Shown one piece after another: positions 31,501-42,060 of a stretch of DNA of 64,000 nt; the first letter of the stretch is position 1, and every line of letters starts with the position of its first letter. The notes beneath the pieces were generated by a model that worked only from the letters and a program-made list of their open reading frames with translations, was not told the origin of the DNA and searched no databases. This DNA is from Prorocentrum cordatum. Taxonomy: Eukaryota > Sar > Dinophyceae > Prorocentrales > Prorocentraceae. A program made the translations under genes and the position numbers. The stretch spans positions 466,920-530,919 of the forward strand of contig CAUYUJ010006524.1 in the NCBI GenBank assembly GCA_963575745.1. Reading direction: 5' to 3'.

Positions 31501-31973
31501 GGAAAGGTCGAGTTCTCGGCTCGTCGACTCCCTCTTGGGCCTTTCTTGGGACCGTCTTAGGGTCCTTCGGGGTCGACTGGGGCGCTTTTTGTTTGCGGGG
31601 GGCGCTGGCATTTATTTCTGCAACGTCTGTACACCTACTATAACTTCATACTTCCCACATCTACATCTTGTGCTTTGCCATTACAACTATTGACGCATGC
31701 GCGGCTATATCATTTGATGTGGATTCCGCATCTTATTGACTTATTGACATCTGATTCGCATAGTTCCAGTTGCCACCGTGGGCCATTACCTTTTCTCCCT
31801 TTCCTCCTGCTCTTCGGCGCTTCATGTCTCCTTCTGGCTCACGTTGGGCACGTGGGCAGTTCTGGGATGCTTGAGCTAGTAAGGGGTGCGCACAAGCGAA
31901 TGTTTACGATGTTTTAGCTGTTTCCGCCCGTGTCTCATATCGCGTACTCTTGGACCACGGCGTATTTGACGCA
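31501..31973. other. Unassigned spacer
   Basis: Moderate GC, short open frames on both strands, no domain and no repeat recognised. Confidence 0.4.
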
Positions 31974-32215
31974 GGATCGTGGTTTCAGGGACGCAAAGGA
32001 TCGTGGCCTCGGGGACGCGAGCGTGGCGTAACTTGTAAGAGATCGTGGCGTCGGGAGCGAGGACGTGGTAGAATTTGCAAGGGGTCGTGGCCTCAGGGGC
32101 TGGAATATGGTGTATTTTACCATGGATCGTGGCTCCGGGGACGCGAACGTGGCGCAATGTACGCGGGATCGTGTCTTCGGTGGCGCGAGCGCAGAATAAT
32201 GTATTAGGGATCATT
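31974..32215 (+). repeat. 42-bp minisatellite, six to seven units
   Basis: GGATCGTGG-type starts lie at 31974, 31998, 32040, 32083, 32124, 32166 and 32208, so after a 24-base first unit the period is 41-43 bp. The frame from 31950 to 32207 is open and reads a 14-residue repeat (GSWPRGRERG-like), and the opposite strand is open too. A translated product is possible but not supported by anything else. Confidence 0.8.
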
Positions 32216-32504
32216 GCGTCGGGAGTGCAAATTCCATGTATTTTTACGTGTCCCCCCCCCCGCTATTCAGGTAACGCGATTCGGAGGTGATAACCGGACG
32301 CTTTTCGGCTCCCCCCTCGCGCGGACTTCAACAATTTACAATATGAAACAGAAAGCAGAATTGTAACATTGGAGACTGGAAACTGGAATTGGTGCAGGGC
32401 ACTGAAACCTCAGCCTCGCAGCCTGATGGCCCCACAAGGGAGCCGGCGGACATATGCTATATTTACACAGTATATAAATGTGTATTGTTCGATGTGCAAA
32501 TCTA

Positions 32505-33275
32505 TGTATATATGTATATGTATGTCGGCGGTGCGCCGTGGCACGAACCCCCCCCCAGCACTACCGGGGGGTTTCGTGCACTACCGGGGGGTTTCGTGCA
32601 GCCCGCACCGGGTGCCGCCAGCGGCTTAGAACACACCCCCCCTTGCCGCTTTACCGGGGGGGTTCGTGCAGGCCGCATTGGGTCCTCCCCTGTCGCTTTA
32701 CCGGGGGGGTTCGTGCAGGCCGCACTGCGTCTACCTGGGCTCCCCTCCCCCCCTGTGGGAGTGGGAGGGTGGGAGTGGGGGGTGGGTTGGGGGGGGGCAG
32801 GGGGGCGGTTGGGAAGGGTGGCTCCCTGTCGAAGTGTGGCGTGTGCTCGCCTTGTGTTCTCTATTCGCGTCTGCTCGCCTTTGTTCCGCCGCAGCCTCTC
32901 GTATTGTGGCTCGTGGCCACAATACGAGAGGCTGCGGCGCAACTCCCGAGAGCCGCTGTGGGGGGTCGACGGCACGGCCGCGTAGAGAAGAACAGTGCCG
33001 CCGTGTTCCGGCACGGCCCTGGGATGCAATGCCGCCGCCGTGTTCCGGCCCGTCCTGGTAAGATTCGCGCGTCGGGGCTGGGGTTCGCGCCGTTTACGGA
33101 GGGGTTGCGTCCTTACCGGGGGGTTTCGTGCAGCCTACCAGAGGAGGTCGTGTTTACCGGGGGGGTTCGTGCAGGCTCGCACCTGGAATGGCGCCAGCTC
33201 GAACCCCCCCAGGAGGGATTACCGGGGGGGGTTCGCTCCGCACCGGGCACCGCCGACATGTATGTATGTGTTCCG
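32505..33275. mobile_element. Candidate inverted-repeat element carrying a recurrent ACCGGGGGG motif
   Basis: The left end (TATGTATGTCGGCGGTGC, near 32518) is the reverse complement of CACCGCCGACATGTATGTATG near 33248, with CACGAACCCCCC following on the inside. Within lie seven copies of TACCGGGGGGGTTCGTGCAG-like words (32563, 32582, 32650, 32699, 33114, 33156, 33220), all on the plus strand, and a perfect hairpin close to the geometric centre. No coding domain. Borders are estimates. Confidence 0.6.
32887..32939. repeat. Perfect 24-bp hairpin, 5-base loop
   Basis: Bases 32887-32910 are the exact reverse complement of 32916-32939, with TCGTG as loop. The arm begins CGCCGCAGCCTCTCG. It lies near the middle of the element at 32505-33275. 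Confidence 0.95.
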
Positions 33276-33703
33276 CTCCGGGTGGCTTGTCGTTGCCAAG
33301 GCTGGATTCCACCCCGCAATTCTACACAGAGCGCACCCCTGGAGGCCCAGAGATCGAGCTCCCAGGTTCACCATGAGGAGAAGGCGGCGCGAGGGAATGA
33401 GGCGCTGAGGTTTTTCAACACTTTCAGTCTCCCAGGGCCCCCCCAGACCCAACCGTCTTCAGGCTTATCCCATGCTGCGAGCCGTTTGAAGCGCTGGTTC
33501 GTCTCCTCGCAGAGTCGACGTGGAGGCGTGCCTGCTGAAGAGTGGCATTGACACTGCCAAGGTTTCCGGCCCGTTTTCGAAGGTCAGTGTTTCGGGATCC
33601 CCAGATCCCAATCCGTTTTGAGCGCCCTCCTCCTATTCGAGCAATCCGATGGGCGTTCTGTTGCCGTTCTTTTTCCGATTTGGCGGCGGCGGCAATGACG
33701 GCG
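33276..33703. other. Unassigned spacer
   Basis: No repeat, element end or supported gene was recognised before the GAC array. Confidence 0.4.
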
Positions 33704-33706
33704 ACC

Positions 33707-33752
<46 letters not shown>
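33704..33752 (+). repeat. (GAC)n array
   Basis: Sixteen tandem GAC triplets. Confidence 0.95.
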
Positions 33753-33753
<1 letters not shown>

Positions 33754-33987
33754 CCGAGGTGCGCCGCGGGCGCCATGCCGCAGCGCCTGCCCGCGCCGCC
33801 AGCGGGCAGGCCAGGGGGGCGGCCGGGGGGCGCCTACCGGCGCCCGGCCGCCAGCAGGCTGCTCGCGGCGGGCGCCGCCAGCGCCCTGGCGCGGGCCGCG
33901 GCGGGCCCGAGGCGTGCCGTGTGGCGAGCGGCCGGCGGCTTGTCTTGGAGGCCATTTCTCGGCTGCCCCGCGCAGAGAGGGGAGTAG

Positions 33988-34500
33988 GGGGAGGGGAAAA
34001 AGGGGGAGGAGGAGAAGGAGGAGGAGGAGGAGGAGGAGGAGGAGGAGGAGGAGGAGGAGGAGGAGGAGGAGGAGGGGGAGGGGGGGAGGAGGGTAGGAGG
34101 GGGAGGAGGAGGAGGAGGAGGAGGAGGAGGAGGGAGGAGGAGGAGAGGAAGGAGGGAGGAGCAGGAGCAGGAGGAGGAGGAGGAGAAGAGGAGGGAGGAG
34201 GAGGAGGAGGAGGAGGGAGGGAGGAGGAGGAGGAGGAGGAGGAGGGGGGAGAGGGAGGAGGAGGAGCGAGGAGGAGGAGGAGGAGGAGAGAGGAGGAGGA
34301 GGGAGCAGGAGATGGGAGGAGGAGGAGGAGAAGGAGGAGGAGGAGGATGAGGAGGGGAGGAGGGAGGAGCAGGAGTGGAGAGGGAGGAGGTGGGGGGAGG
34401 AGGGGGTGGGATGGAGGAGGAGGAGGAGGAGGAGGGCGGAGGGAGGAGGGGGGAGGAGGGGGGAGGAGGGCGGGAGGAGGGGAGGATGGAGGATGGAGGG
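33988..34500 (+). repeat. (GAG)n array, about 500 bp
   Basis: Dense GAG/GGA triplets with GGGAGG interruptions. It ends about 30 bases left of composite element B. Ser/Pro/Leu-rich minus frames of more than 300 residues here are products of the repeat. Confidence 0.95.
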
Positions 34501-34687
34501 GGAGAGAGGACAGAAGGAGGATGGATGGGAAGGAGGAAGTCTTCTCTGAAGGAGGTTGCCTCTTAGAAGGTGCGGGCACCATCTATAGATACGTAGCACC
34601 CCGCAATTGCGGATAAGAGTGAGGGGGCGGGCGCGGGCGACGCGGGCGTCGTCGATCCGGCGGACCTCGTGGCCCCACCTTCCCTGT

Positions 34688-34758
34688 CGATGGCGCTCTC
34701 CTCCTCCTCCTCCTCCTCCTCCTCCTCCTCCTCCTCCTCCTCCTCCTCCTCCTCTCCT
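34688..34758 (+). repeat. (TCC)n array in element B
   Basis: About 23 TCC triplets, continuing into TCG/TCC-rich text until about 34860. Confidence 0.95.
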
Positions 34759-34929
34759 CCTCCCTCGTCCTCGTCCTCGTCCTCATCGTCATCGTCATCC
34801 TCCTCCTCCACCTCGTCCTCCTCCTCCTCTTCTTCCTCGTCCTCCCTCTCCCCCCCTCGTCCTTTCATCATCGTCCTCCCATTGTCGTCCTCCCCCTCAT
34901 CGGCCTCCATCATCGTCCTCCCATTGTCG

Positions 34930-34931
<2 letters not shown>

Positions 34932-34988
<57 letters not shown>

Positions 34989-34998
34989 CATCATCCCC
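34932..34998 (+). repeat. (ATC)n array in element B
   Basis: About 20 ATC triplets with one CACC interruption. A longer, less pure ATC array lies at 36600-37085. Confidence 0.95.
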
Positions 34999-35261
34999 CC
35001 TCCTCCCCCTCCTCGTCCTCCTCCCCCTCATGCCCCTCCTCCCCCTCGTCGTCCTGCTCCTCCTCCTTTTCTTTCTCCACATTATCCTTACATCCTCTCT
35101 TATTCCGCGTTCTCCTCGTCCCCTGTTACTGCAACGCAATCCTTTTTTCCACTTTATGCTCCCCGCCTTCTCTGATCAAGGCAACTCGCCAGGGCAGAGT
35201 TGCTGGACGGGCTGGTGTGGATGCGCGGGGGCTTGAAGAGGTCCTTGCGGGCTCAGACGGC

Positions 35262-35740
35262 ATGCAAAAATCCGCCGCCGCGCTTGTGCAGCATTGGTTT
35301 GTTCAGTGAACGTGGTTTAGGTCGCGGGTGGGTCGCGGGCTCTCCACCTCCACCTGGAAGGAATGCAAAAGCAGCCCGCCGCAGGCGCCCCAAAAAATGG
35401 TTTGTACACTGAACGTGGTTTGGGTCGCGGGTGGGCCGCGGGTTCTCCACCGGGAACGAATGCAAAAGATGCCCGCCGCAGGCGCCGAACAATGTGGTTT
35501 GTACCCTGAACGTGGTCGCGGGTGGGCCGCGGGCTCTCCACCTGAAACGAATGCAAGGATGCCCGCCGCAGGCGCCGAAAAATGTGGTTTGTACCCTGAA
35601 CGTGGTTTGGGTCGCGGGTTGGTCGCGAGTTGGTCACGGGGTGGGTCGCGGGCTCTCCACCTGGAAGGAATGCAAAAAAAGCCCGCCGCAGGCGCCGAAA
35701 ATGGTGGTTTGTACCTTGAACGTGGTTTGGGTCGAAGGTG
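35262..35740 (+). repeat. Tandem ~90-120 bp repeat, five units
   Basis: Each unit contains GCCCGCCGCAGGCGCC, then a GGTTTGTACCCTGAACGTGG block and GGGTCGCGGGTGGG, followed by CTCTCCACCT. The Gly/Cys-motif positions 35375, 35472, 35562 and 35681 give spacings of 97, 90 and 119. A diverged first unit begins near 35262. The single GCCGCAGGCGCC pair near 7532 and 7575 in element A is the counterpart. Confidence 0.85.
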
Positions 35741-35987
35741 GGTCGCGGGTGGGTCGCGGGGTAGGTCGCGGGTGGGTCGCGGGTGGGTCGCGGGTGGGTC
35801 GCGGGTGGGTCGCGGGTGGGTCGCGGGTGGGTCGCGGGTGGGTCGCGGGGGGGTCGCGGGGTCGCGGGGGGGTCGCGGGGTGGGTCGCGGGGGGTCTCGG
35901 GGTGGGTCGCGGGTGGGTCGCGGGTGGGTCGCGGGTGGGTCGCGGGGTGGGTCGCGGGTGGGTCGCGGGGCGGGGGGCGGGTGGGAC
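35720..35987 (+). repeat. GGGTCGCGGGT array in element B
   Basis: More than 20 units of 10-11 bp, nearly pure, derived from the end of the preceding ~90-bp unit. Confidence 0.95.
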
Positions 35988-35993
35988 GACGAC

Positions 35994-36108
<115 letters not shown>

Positions 36109-36510
36109 CAACGACGAGAATCCGCACCGCGGAATTCCACTTCAGCCACGCACCCAGGGACAGTGAATGACCTTTCGGCCCCCTCACTCTGATAATAGAT
36201 ATAAGGCCGGCACCTTCTAAGGAGCAGCCTCCTTTGAAGAAGCTTTCCCACCTCCCCTTGCTCCCTTGTGCGCGCGGCCAATGTTCGTCGGCGTTCGGCG
36301 GACGGCTCATACCACCTACCGATTAAAGACACTTGGATGTTTATCTTGGCGGTTGTCGGCGCAAGATCGCTAGAATCAGCCGCGTCCGCATGGACGCCCC
36401 ACTTTGCGCAGCAAGCACGCGGCTGACGAGATGAACTCCTGAAGCCAATCTCTCGTAAGGGATCGTTTAGCCTACGCCTTGCCTTGTCCTCGTCCGCGAG
36501 TTTGTCACTT

Positions 36511-36572
36511 TTCCCAACCATCCCGTGGCGTTGGGTCCTCGTTTTGAAGAGAGCGCCTCGCGTTTATCCGCC
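36511..36572 (+). repeat. TTCCCAACCATCC family, copy 1
   Basis: About 60 bases containing TTCCCAACCATCC, GTTGGGTCCTCGTTTTGAAG and AGAGCGC recur at 37296-37356 and, more diverged, at 60610-60665. In each case a triplet or CT-rich simple repeat follows on the right. Confidence 0.75.
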
Positions 36573-36599
36573 CGCCTCCTCTCACCACAATCGTCATCG

Positions 36600-36818
36600 C
36601 TAGCGTCGTCGTCATCGTCATCGTCATCATCATCATCATCATCATCACCAGCAGCATCGTCAGCACCATCGCCATCGTCATCGTCATTATCGCCGTTGTC
36701 ATCATCATCATCACCACCATCACCTTCTGCATCATCACCATCATCATCATCATCATCATCATCAGAAGCAGCAGCATCATCACCGCCGGCAGAAACATGA
36801 TCATCATCATCATCGTCG

Positions 36819-36849
<31 letters not shown>

Positions 36850-37085
36850 ACTCGTCATCATCACCATCATCCTCATCGTCATCAACATCGTTGTCAGCAT
36901 CATCATTGCCATCATCATCAACATCATCCGCATTATCATCATCAGCATCGCCATTCTCTTTGGCACACTCCTCGCATCGTCATCACCAGCAGAAGCATCA
37001 CCATCACCATCCTCGTCTTCCTCCTCATCATCATCATCAGCAGCAGCAGCATCACCACCATCATCCTCATCATCATCGTCGTTGC
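36600..37085 (+). repeat. (ATC)n array, interrupted
   Basis: ATC/ATCGTC/ATCACC triplets over nearly 490 bases with AGCAGC inserts. Ile-, Ser- or Met-rich frames are products of the repeat. Confidence 0.95.
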
Positions 37086-37295
37086 CATCAGCTTCGTCAC
37101 CAGTGGCAGGGCCCGCATGCTTGTCCCCCGCTCTTCATCGGCACACTGCTCACAAGTTGTGTGGCCCCACCGGAAGCTCCACCGAAATCGATATTTACAA
37201 TTGCGGATCTCACAATTGCACATGATTGGGCCTTTCGTCAGGATGTTAGCTTTGGTTGGCGTCCTTGTACGCTCTTCAAGTCGACTAGTCAGATA

Positions 37296-37356
37296 TATTT
37301 CCCAACCATCCTGTGGTGTTGGGTCCTCGTTTTGAAGAGACAGCGCCGCGCGTCTC
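37296..37356 (+). repeat. TTCCCAACCATCC family, copy 2
   Basis: Nearly identical to the copy at 36511-36572 over GTTGGGTCCTCGTTTTGAAG and its left neighbour, and followed by a CTCC-rich stretch. Confidence 0.75.
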
Positions 37357-37419
37357 CTCCTCCCGCTGCCCCCCCCTCCTTCCTCCTCGTCCTTGCTTTT
37401 GCTCTCCGCATGTCTCTGT

Positions 37420-37650
37420 TTCGGCACACCCCTCACACGCTTCGTGGTCCCATACGAAGATCCACTTAAAGCCCCAGTGGCGCAACTCGCATTGCGGCCT
37501 CTCTTCATTTTGGTACACCCCTCACACGTTTCGTGGCCCCATAAGGGGGCTCCACCTAAGGTCCCAGTGGCGGAACTCGCATGGTGGCCTCGCCCCATTT
37601 TGGCACACCCCTCACACGTTTCGTGGCCCCACAGGGAACTCCACCGACGT
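37420..37650 (+). repeat. ~90-bp tandem repeat, about 2.5 units
   Basis: CACACCCCTCACACG starts recur near 37425, 37513 and 37603, each followed by TTTCGTGGCCCCATA-like text, a GGCTCCACC block and CCCAGTGGCGGAACTCGCAT. A more distant unit is at 37130-37190. With a period near 90 the frames stay open on both strands. Confidence 0.7.
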
Positions 37651-38396
37651 CACGAGCCTCTCTCGGACTCCCAACCCGCATAAAGCGGAGCGACTCGCTG
37701 CCCGCTTGCAGGGCCTGGGGCCGCCGCCGCGACACGCTGAGCAAAAGTCCCCGACCGTACAACTCGAGTCAGTGGTCAACTACAGTGGGGGCCCATGCCA
37801 AGAAACACTCTGCTCGCCTCCAGGGTGCCCTGGGTGTCTTGGGTTTCGATGGCTTTGCTGTGGAGAGCGCGATGTTCCAGCACCGGACGTCCTGGGGTCT
37901 CAGAGTCGGGTTTATTGTGGCAGCTTTCTTGTGGTCGTGCCCCCACTGTACAGAATTGGTTTATACCCCGAACTTGTTTTTGCCCGTCGAATTTGCGAAA
38001 CAGATGGCTTTCCGTCGAGCTGCGAACACTACACGTATTTGAGTGGCCTCTGGCCAGTGCCGCCGATCTGGGGCTCTCTCCCCGTCCGGTGGGCGCCGGC
38101 GGGGGGGGCAGGGGGTGGGGCTCGCGGTTCCGAGAAACATTCCACGCATTCTTCGCAGATTCGGCAACTCACCTCCCCAGACTCCCGACGTCATGATTTT
38201 CTCATGACGTCGACCCCAGAGGTCTCGGCCCCTTCCCCGGGACACGCTTCTCATCCCGAGTCGTTCGTGGACGGCCCCGAGGCCCGGGGAGGGGCCCCCA
38301 GGGGCCCTCAGGGCCCGAAAAAATTGCGAAAGACCTCCCGTCGTGATGTTTCCCTGGTTCGAGGGGGTCTGGCCCAGTCGTGATCTCAACCTCGAC
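37651..38396. other. Unassigned region with a short palindrome
   Basis: Overlapping open frames with no domain. The tetrad CGTCATGA...TCATGACG near 38190-38208 forms a small perfect palindrome. Nothing else assigned. Confidence 0.4.
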
Positions 38397-38565
38397 TTAA
38401 GTCGGGCGTGTCCCTCTACAGGAGGAATATCCCCAAATAGTCCAAGCATATAATCTGCGGACCATTTGTGCTTACTATGTTTGCTTATTTATTTGTCTGC
38501 AAATTTGGGGGCAATTCGATGTTGTCCTCCAACATCCGCCTGTAGGGGGACATGCCCGACCTATT
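38397..38565. mobile_element. GTCGGGC-family MITE, copy 2
   Basis: AAGTCGGGCGTGTCCCTCTA at 38399 pairs with the right end at 38538-38562 with few mismatches. CCTCGAC directly precedes the element (38390-38396) and recurs just after it (38566-38572), a good candidate for a 7-bp target-site duplication. The interior is AT-rich and non-coding. Confidence 0.8.
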
Positions 38566-38779
38566 CCTCGACCGCCGAGACGAAGGCGGCCCCCGCGGGC
38601 CGCCCTGGGCGTGGCCGGCGGCGCGCCGGCGGCGCCGGGTGCCCCGCGGCCGCGGCGCGCCGCAGAGGCCCTCCGCGCCGAGATGCGGCCCCCGCCGGGG
38701 TGTCGGCAGCCAGGCGCTCCAGGAAGGGCCTCGCCGTCCTCGCGGCGGCGAGCGAGAGGGGGGAGCGAGGAAGGGGCGG
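38566..38779. other. Unassigned GC-rich spacer
   Basis: Very GC-rich with Arg/Pro/Gly frames in every register; no gene supported. Confidence 0.4.
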
Positions 38780-38940
38780 GCCTTCCCAGAAGGCTCAGAA
38801 GTCCCCCAGCCCTCTGAGGAAGTCTTCTGACGGCGCAAAGCAGCTCCTCAGAAGGCCCCTGGCCTTCTGAGGAGCCCCGCCGCCTTTTGAGGCGGCCTTC
38901 TCATTCTCATCTCCCCCCCTGCCTCGCCGCCGATCCCCAG
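38780..38940 (+). repeat. Dispersed repeat shared with 4780-4960
   Basis: See the partner at 4780-4960. This copy contains additional CTTCTGAGG blocks before the common CTCATCTCCC and CTCGCCGCCGAT end. Confidence 0.55.
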
Positions 38941-38983
38941 GGGCAACAAGAGGCATATAGGCTGCAGGGAAGGGTCGGCTTCT

Positions 38984-39215
38984 TCGAGGCTCGAGGTCTC
39001 CGGGCGCCGTCGTCGCTTCTCGGCAGTCAGTCTGGCCCCCGGGGAGGCTTCCCGGCAGCTATACGCGGTCGGGGAGGCGCCCCGCGGGAGGCCCCCCGGG
39101 GTGGCTTCCCGGGGAGGCTCGAGGTCTCCGGGTGCCGTCGTCGCTTCTCGGCGGTACTTCTGGCCCCCCGGGGGAGGCTTCCCGGCAGCTGCACGCGCCT
39201 CGCCAGGAGCGTTCC
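38984..39215 (+). repeat. ~129-bp direct duplication
   Basis: GAGGCTCGAGGTCTCCGGG at 38985 and 39114 each begin a unit with CGTCGTCGCTTCTCGGC, then CTGGCCCC and GAGGCTTCCCGGCAGCT. The two copies are about 90% alike by eye. Confidence 0.85.
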
Positions 39216-39311
39216 GTGGGGATGCCCGGATCGTGTCCCGGACGGCCGCCGGAGAGCCGAGGCCCGAAACCCAGCGGGCACGGGGGTAGGCACAACTAGG
39301 GGGGGACGCAT

Positions 39312-39365
39312 CGAGGAGGAGGAGGAGGAGGAGGAGGAGGAGGAGGAGGAGGAAGAGGAGGAGCA
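39312..39365 (+). repeat. (GAG)n array
   Basis: About 17 GAG triplets. Confidence 0.95.
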
Positions 39366-39429
39366 GGAGGAGGACCAGGAGGGGGGGGCTCGGTGGCAAC
39401 GATATAGGGGGGAACAGGCACAACAGGGG

Positions 39430-40267
39430 GGACGCATCGACCCCCAATCGCCCATTGATCGCCGATGGGGGCCCGACAGCCCCAGCCTGCCCGGGAAGGT
39501 GCGGATCCACTGTCGGGGGCCTATGGCCGATCTATCGGCGACGTATCGCCGATCCCAGGTCGATGCATCCCCCCCTATGCCAGCCCCCCCCCATCGTTGC
39601 CCCCGATTTCCGAGGATCGAATGAGTTGCCATCTTCAGACGGGGCTAGTGCGAGGAGAAGTCCGTTCCAGAGCGTCCTGGAGCGCTCTCCATGCGTGCTG
39701 GAACGCCCTGAGAAGGCGCGATACCCGAGAGATTCTCCAGAGCCGGCGGATCTCAGAGATTCTCGATGTGTCCTCGCCTGATTTCGATGTGGTCCTCGTC
39801 CCGGCTTCGTCTTACATCTCTTCCTCGGCGGAAGGTGGCAGAAGTAAGATGAGGGAGGCTCCTCCAGCGGGAGGCGGCGGAAGGCCGGCGGAAGCACTAT
39901 TCCGCCTTCCAAGAGGTGGCATCTTTTTGGGGCTGAGGGTTTCCGAAATTGGCCACGCATCCGACTATAGCTAGGATGTTCCAACCTACTTTCGGGGGAG
40001 CGTAAGACCCGGGTTTGCCAGGACTCGGGTTCGCCATCGTTTTTTGACGACCGCGCCTCGGATTTTGACGAGGAGGAGTTTCGTGGGATGTCTGCAGCGG
40101 GAGGCCTCGTCAAAATGCAGGCTCGGCCTCGTCATTTGTTTGACGACCTCGTCGGGGATTTCCGAGTCCCCTGTACCCAGGTCTTACGTCCCCCTGATAC
40201 TTCAGCCTCGATCACCAGAAATAATTCCGAGCACCAGAACAAAGTACCGAAACTGGAGGGTTTTCAC
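39430..40267. other. Unassigned region
   Basis: Contains several GATCG-based near-repeats at 39450-39560 (CGATCTATCGG, CGACGTATCGCCGAT). No gene or element could be supported. Confidence 0.4.
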
Positions 40268-40310
40268 GTGTCGGACGAGTGCCTCCCAGTGGGAGGCACT
40301 CGTCCGACAC
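40268..40310. repeat. Perfect 20-bp hairpin, 3-base loop
   Basis: Bases 40268-40287 (GTGTCGGACGAGTGCCTCCC) pair exactly with 40291-40310 around AGT. The following bases repeat CCGACACTG once more near 40313. Confidence 0.95.
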
Positions 40311-40534
40311 TGTTCCGACACTGTTTTGACAGTCTTTCGACAGTGTACGCAGGACCTCTCCACATGCAAAAAAAATTCACCACTGACAGCAGGAGGGAGC
40401 GACATCCACGGCGGCGGTGCCACAAGGTGCGCTGGTCTGCGCCTGTCGGTCGGCTTATGTGCTGAATGTACCGTGAGTAGCACATACAAGGGGCGCTTGC
40501 CGCCCGCACATATCTGGAGCCAAAACGGCGGCTA

Positions 40535-40602
40535 GGAGGAGGAGGAGGAGGAGGAGGAGGAGGAAGAGGAGGAGGAGGAGGAGGAGGAGGAGGAGGAAGG
40601 CG
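40535..40602 (+). repeat. (GAG)n array
   Basis: About 22 GAG triplets with one AAGAGG interruption, just left of the long GTCGGGC-family element. Confidence 0.95.
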
Positions 40603-40680
40603 CCGAGTCTTCTCGAGGCTCAACCCTCGAGTCTCCTCGCGCCCCTCCGAGGGCCTCCCCATCGCCGGCCGCCGAGCGGT

Positions 40681-41502
40681 AAGTCGGGCGTGTCCCTTTA
40701 CAGGAGGAAAGTTCACAGTTAGTAAACGAAAAATAGTCTGGGGACGATCCCCTGTATATGTTCCTATCAGACTTGAACATGTTTGGTCATTGTGAAGGCA
40801 TGACGGCCTGCGCCGCCGACCCAGTATGACGACGACGACGACGATGACGCTCACGACGACGACCACGACGACAAATCGACAACGGCGAACTGATGATACT
40901 GCCGCAAGCTCGGGACATGGGGCGGGCGTTGGAGGGAGGAGGAGGAGGAGGAGGAGGAGGAGGAGGAGGAGGAGGAGGAGGAGGAGAGCCGTGTGTCTCC
41001 TCGGGGGCGGGCGTCTGGGAGGCGAAGGGGCTGGGACCGTGGCCGCGCCAGGGGCCGCGGCTGGGCCGCGGCCGGCAGAACCGGAGCCGGGGCCGAGGCC
41101 AGGGCCCATGGGGTCTATGGGGCCGTGGCCAGCGGGACCAGGGGGCCAGGGCTGGAGCTGGGGCCAGGGCCGGGCTGGCGGCCAGGGCCAGGGCCAGGCG
41201 GGGCCAGGAACGGGGCAAGGCGGGGGCAGGGGTCCTGAGGGAGACCACCACTTTTTGCCGCGCCCTGCGGCTTCTCTCGGCCGCCGAACCGCCCGAGGGG
41301 GAGTCGCATCTGCCCCGGGACCCCCCTAGGACCCCTCCTCTCGGACCCCCCCGGGATTCCCCCCCCGGCTTCCCTTCGACTCAGCTACAACGTTGCTAAG
41401 CTACGAGTCGAACGGAGCAGCCTCTTCCACGCGCCGACAGGGTCGGCGGATGTTTTAAGTTTTTGACCAAAATGCGCCTGTATAGGGGGACGTGCCCGAC
41501 CT
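40681..41502. mobile_element. GTCGGGC-family element, copy 3, long form (822 bp)
   Basis: The left end TAAGTCGGGCGTGTCCCTTT and the right end, read in reverse, TAGGTCGGGCACGTCCCCCT, are near-complements and belong to the family at 28724 and 38397. The family block AGTCTGGGGACGAT follows the left end. The ~650 extra bases hold a GAG array (40938-40986) and GC-rich GGCCAGGGC repeats (41090-41220). No transposase reading frame was found. Confidence 0.65.
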
Positions 41503-41926
41503 ACCGCCACGGCGGGGCTCGCTCCTCGGAGCTCTGACCAGGACGCGCCGCCCGCCGAGCGGCCCGCCGCTCGGCCGGCGTCGCCCGTTCCGGCCCTCGG
41601 CGAAGTTCTGGAGCGGCCCCCCTCGGCGGCCCTCTCGGAGAGGGGCCCTCTCGGGGCGGCCTGGGGCGGCCCTCGGGCGCCCTCGGCGCTCCAGGAGCCT
41701 GCGCAGGAGGACCGACTCCATCAGGTCGATTGTCGGAGGCGACGATCGGCGTCACCCAAACATACGAATGATATATGTGCGTCCCCCCCCAGGGGAGACG
41801 CGCGCACCGAGAGACCTTATCACTTATCATACATGCGTCGTGGCGAATACTTTCTGGCCACGCCGCTCGGGAAACGATGCACTACAAGATGGGTATATTC
41901 TATGCTGGGGTCGGACGCGCGCCTCC

Positions 41927-41929
<3 letters not shown>
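41503..41929. other. Unassigned GC-rich spacer
   Basis: Pro/Arg-rich open frames only; no gene supported. Confidence 0.4.
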
Positions 41930-41961
<32 letters not shown>

Positions 41962-41964
41962 CCA

Positions 41965-42023
<59 letters not shown>

Positions 42024-42060
42024 CCGCACGCACGCACGCACACACACACACACACACAGT
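41928..42060 (+). repeat. (AC)n / (GCAC)n / (AC)n array
   Basis: AC dinucleotides (41930-41960), then GCAC tetranucleotides (41965-42040), then AC again. The same pair of motifs recurs at 63245-63300. Confidence 0.95.

Noticed and set aside
33424-34599. Minus-strand 391- and 332-residue Leu/Ser/Pro frames
   Set aside because: Product of the 500-bp GAG array.
37500-37610. CCCCATTTTGGCAC as a spliced-leader relic
   Set aside because: It lacks the CCGTAG 5' part and belongs to the ~90-bp tandem repeat.
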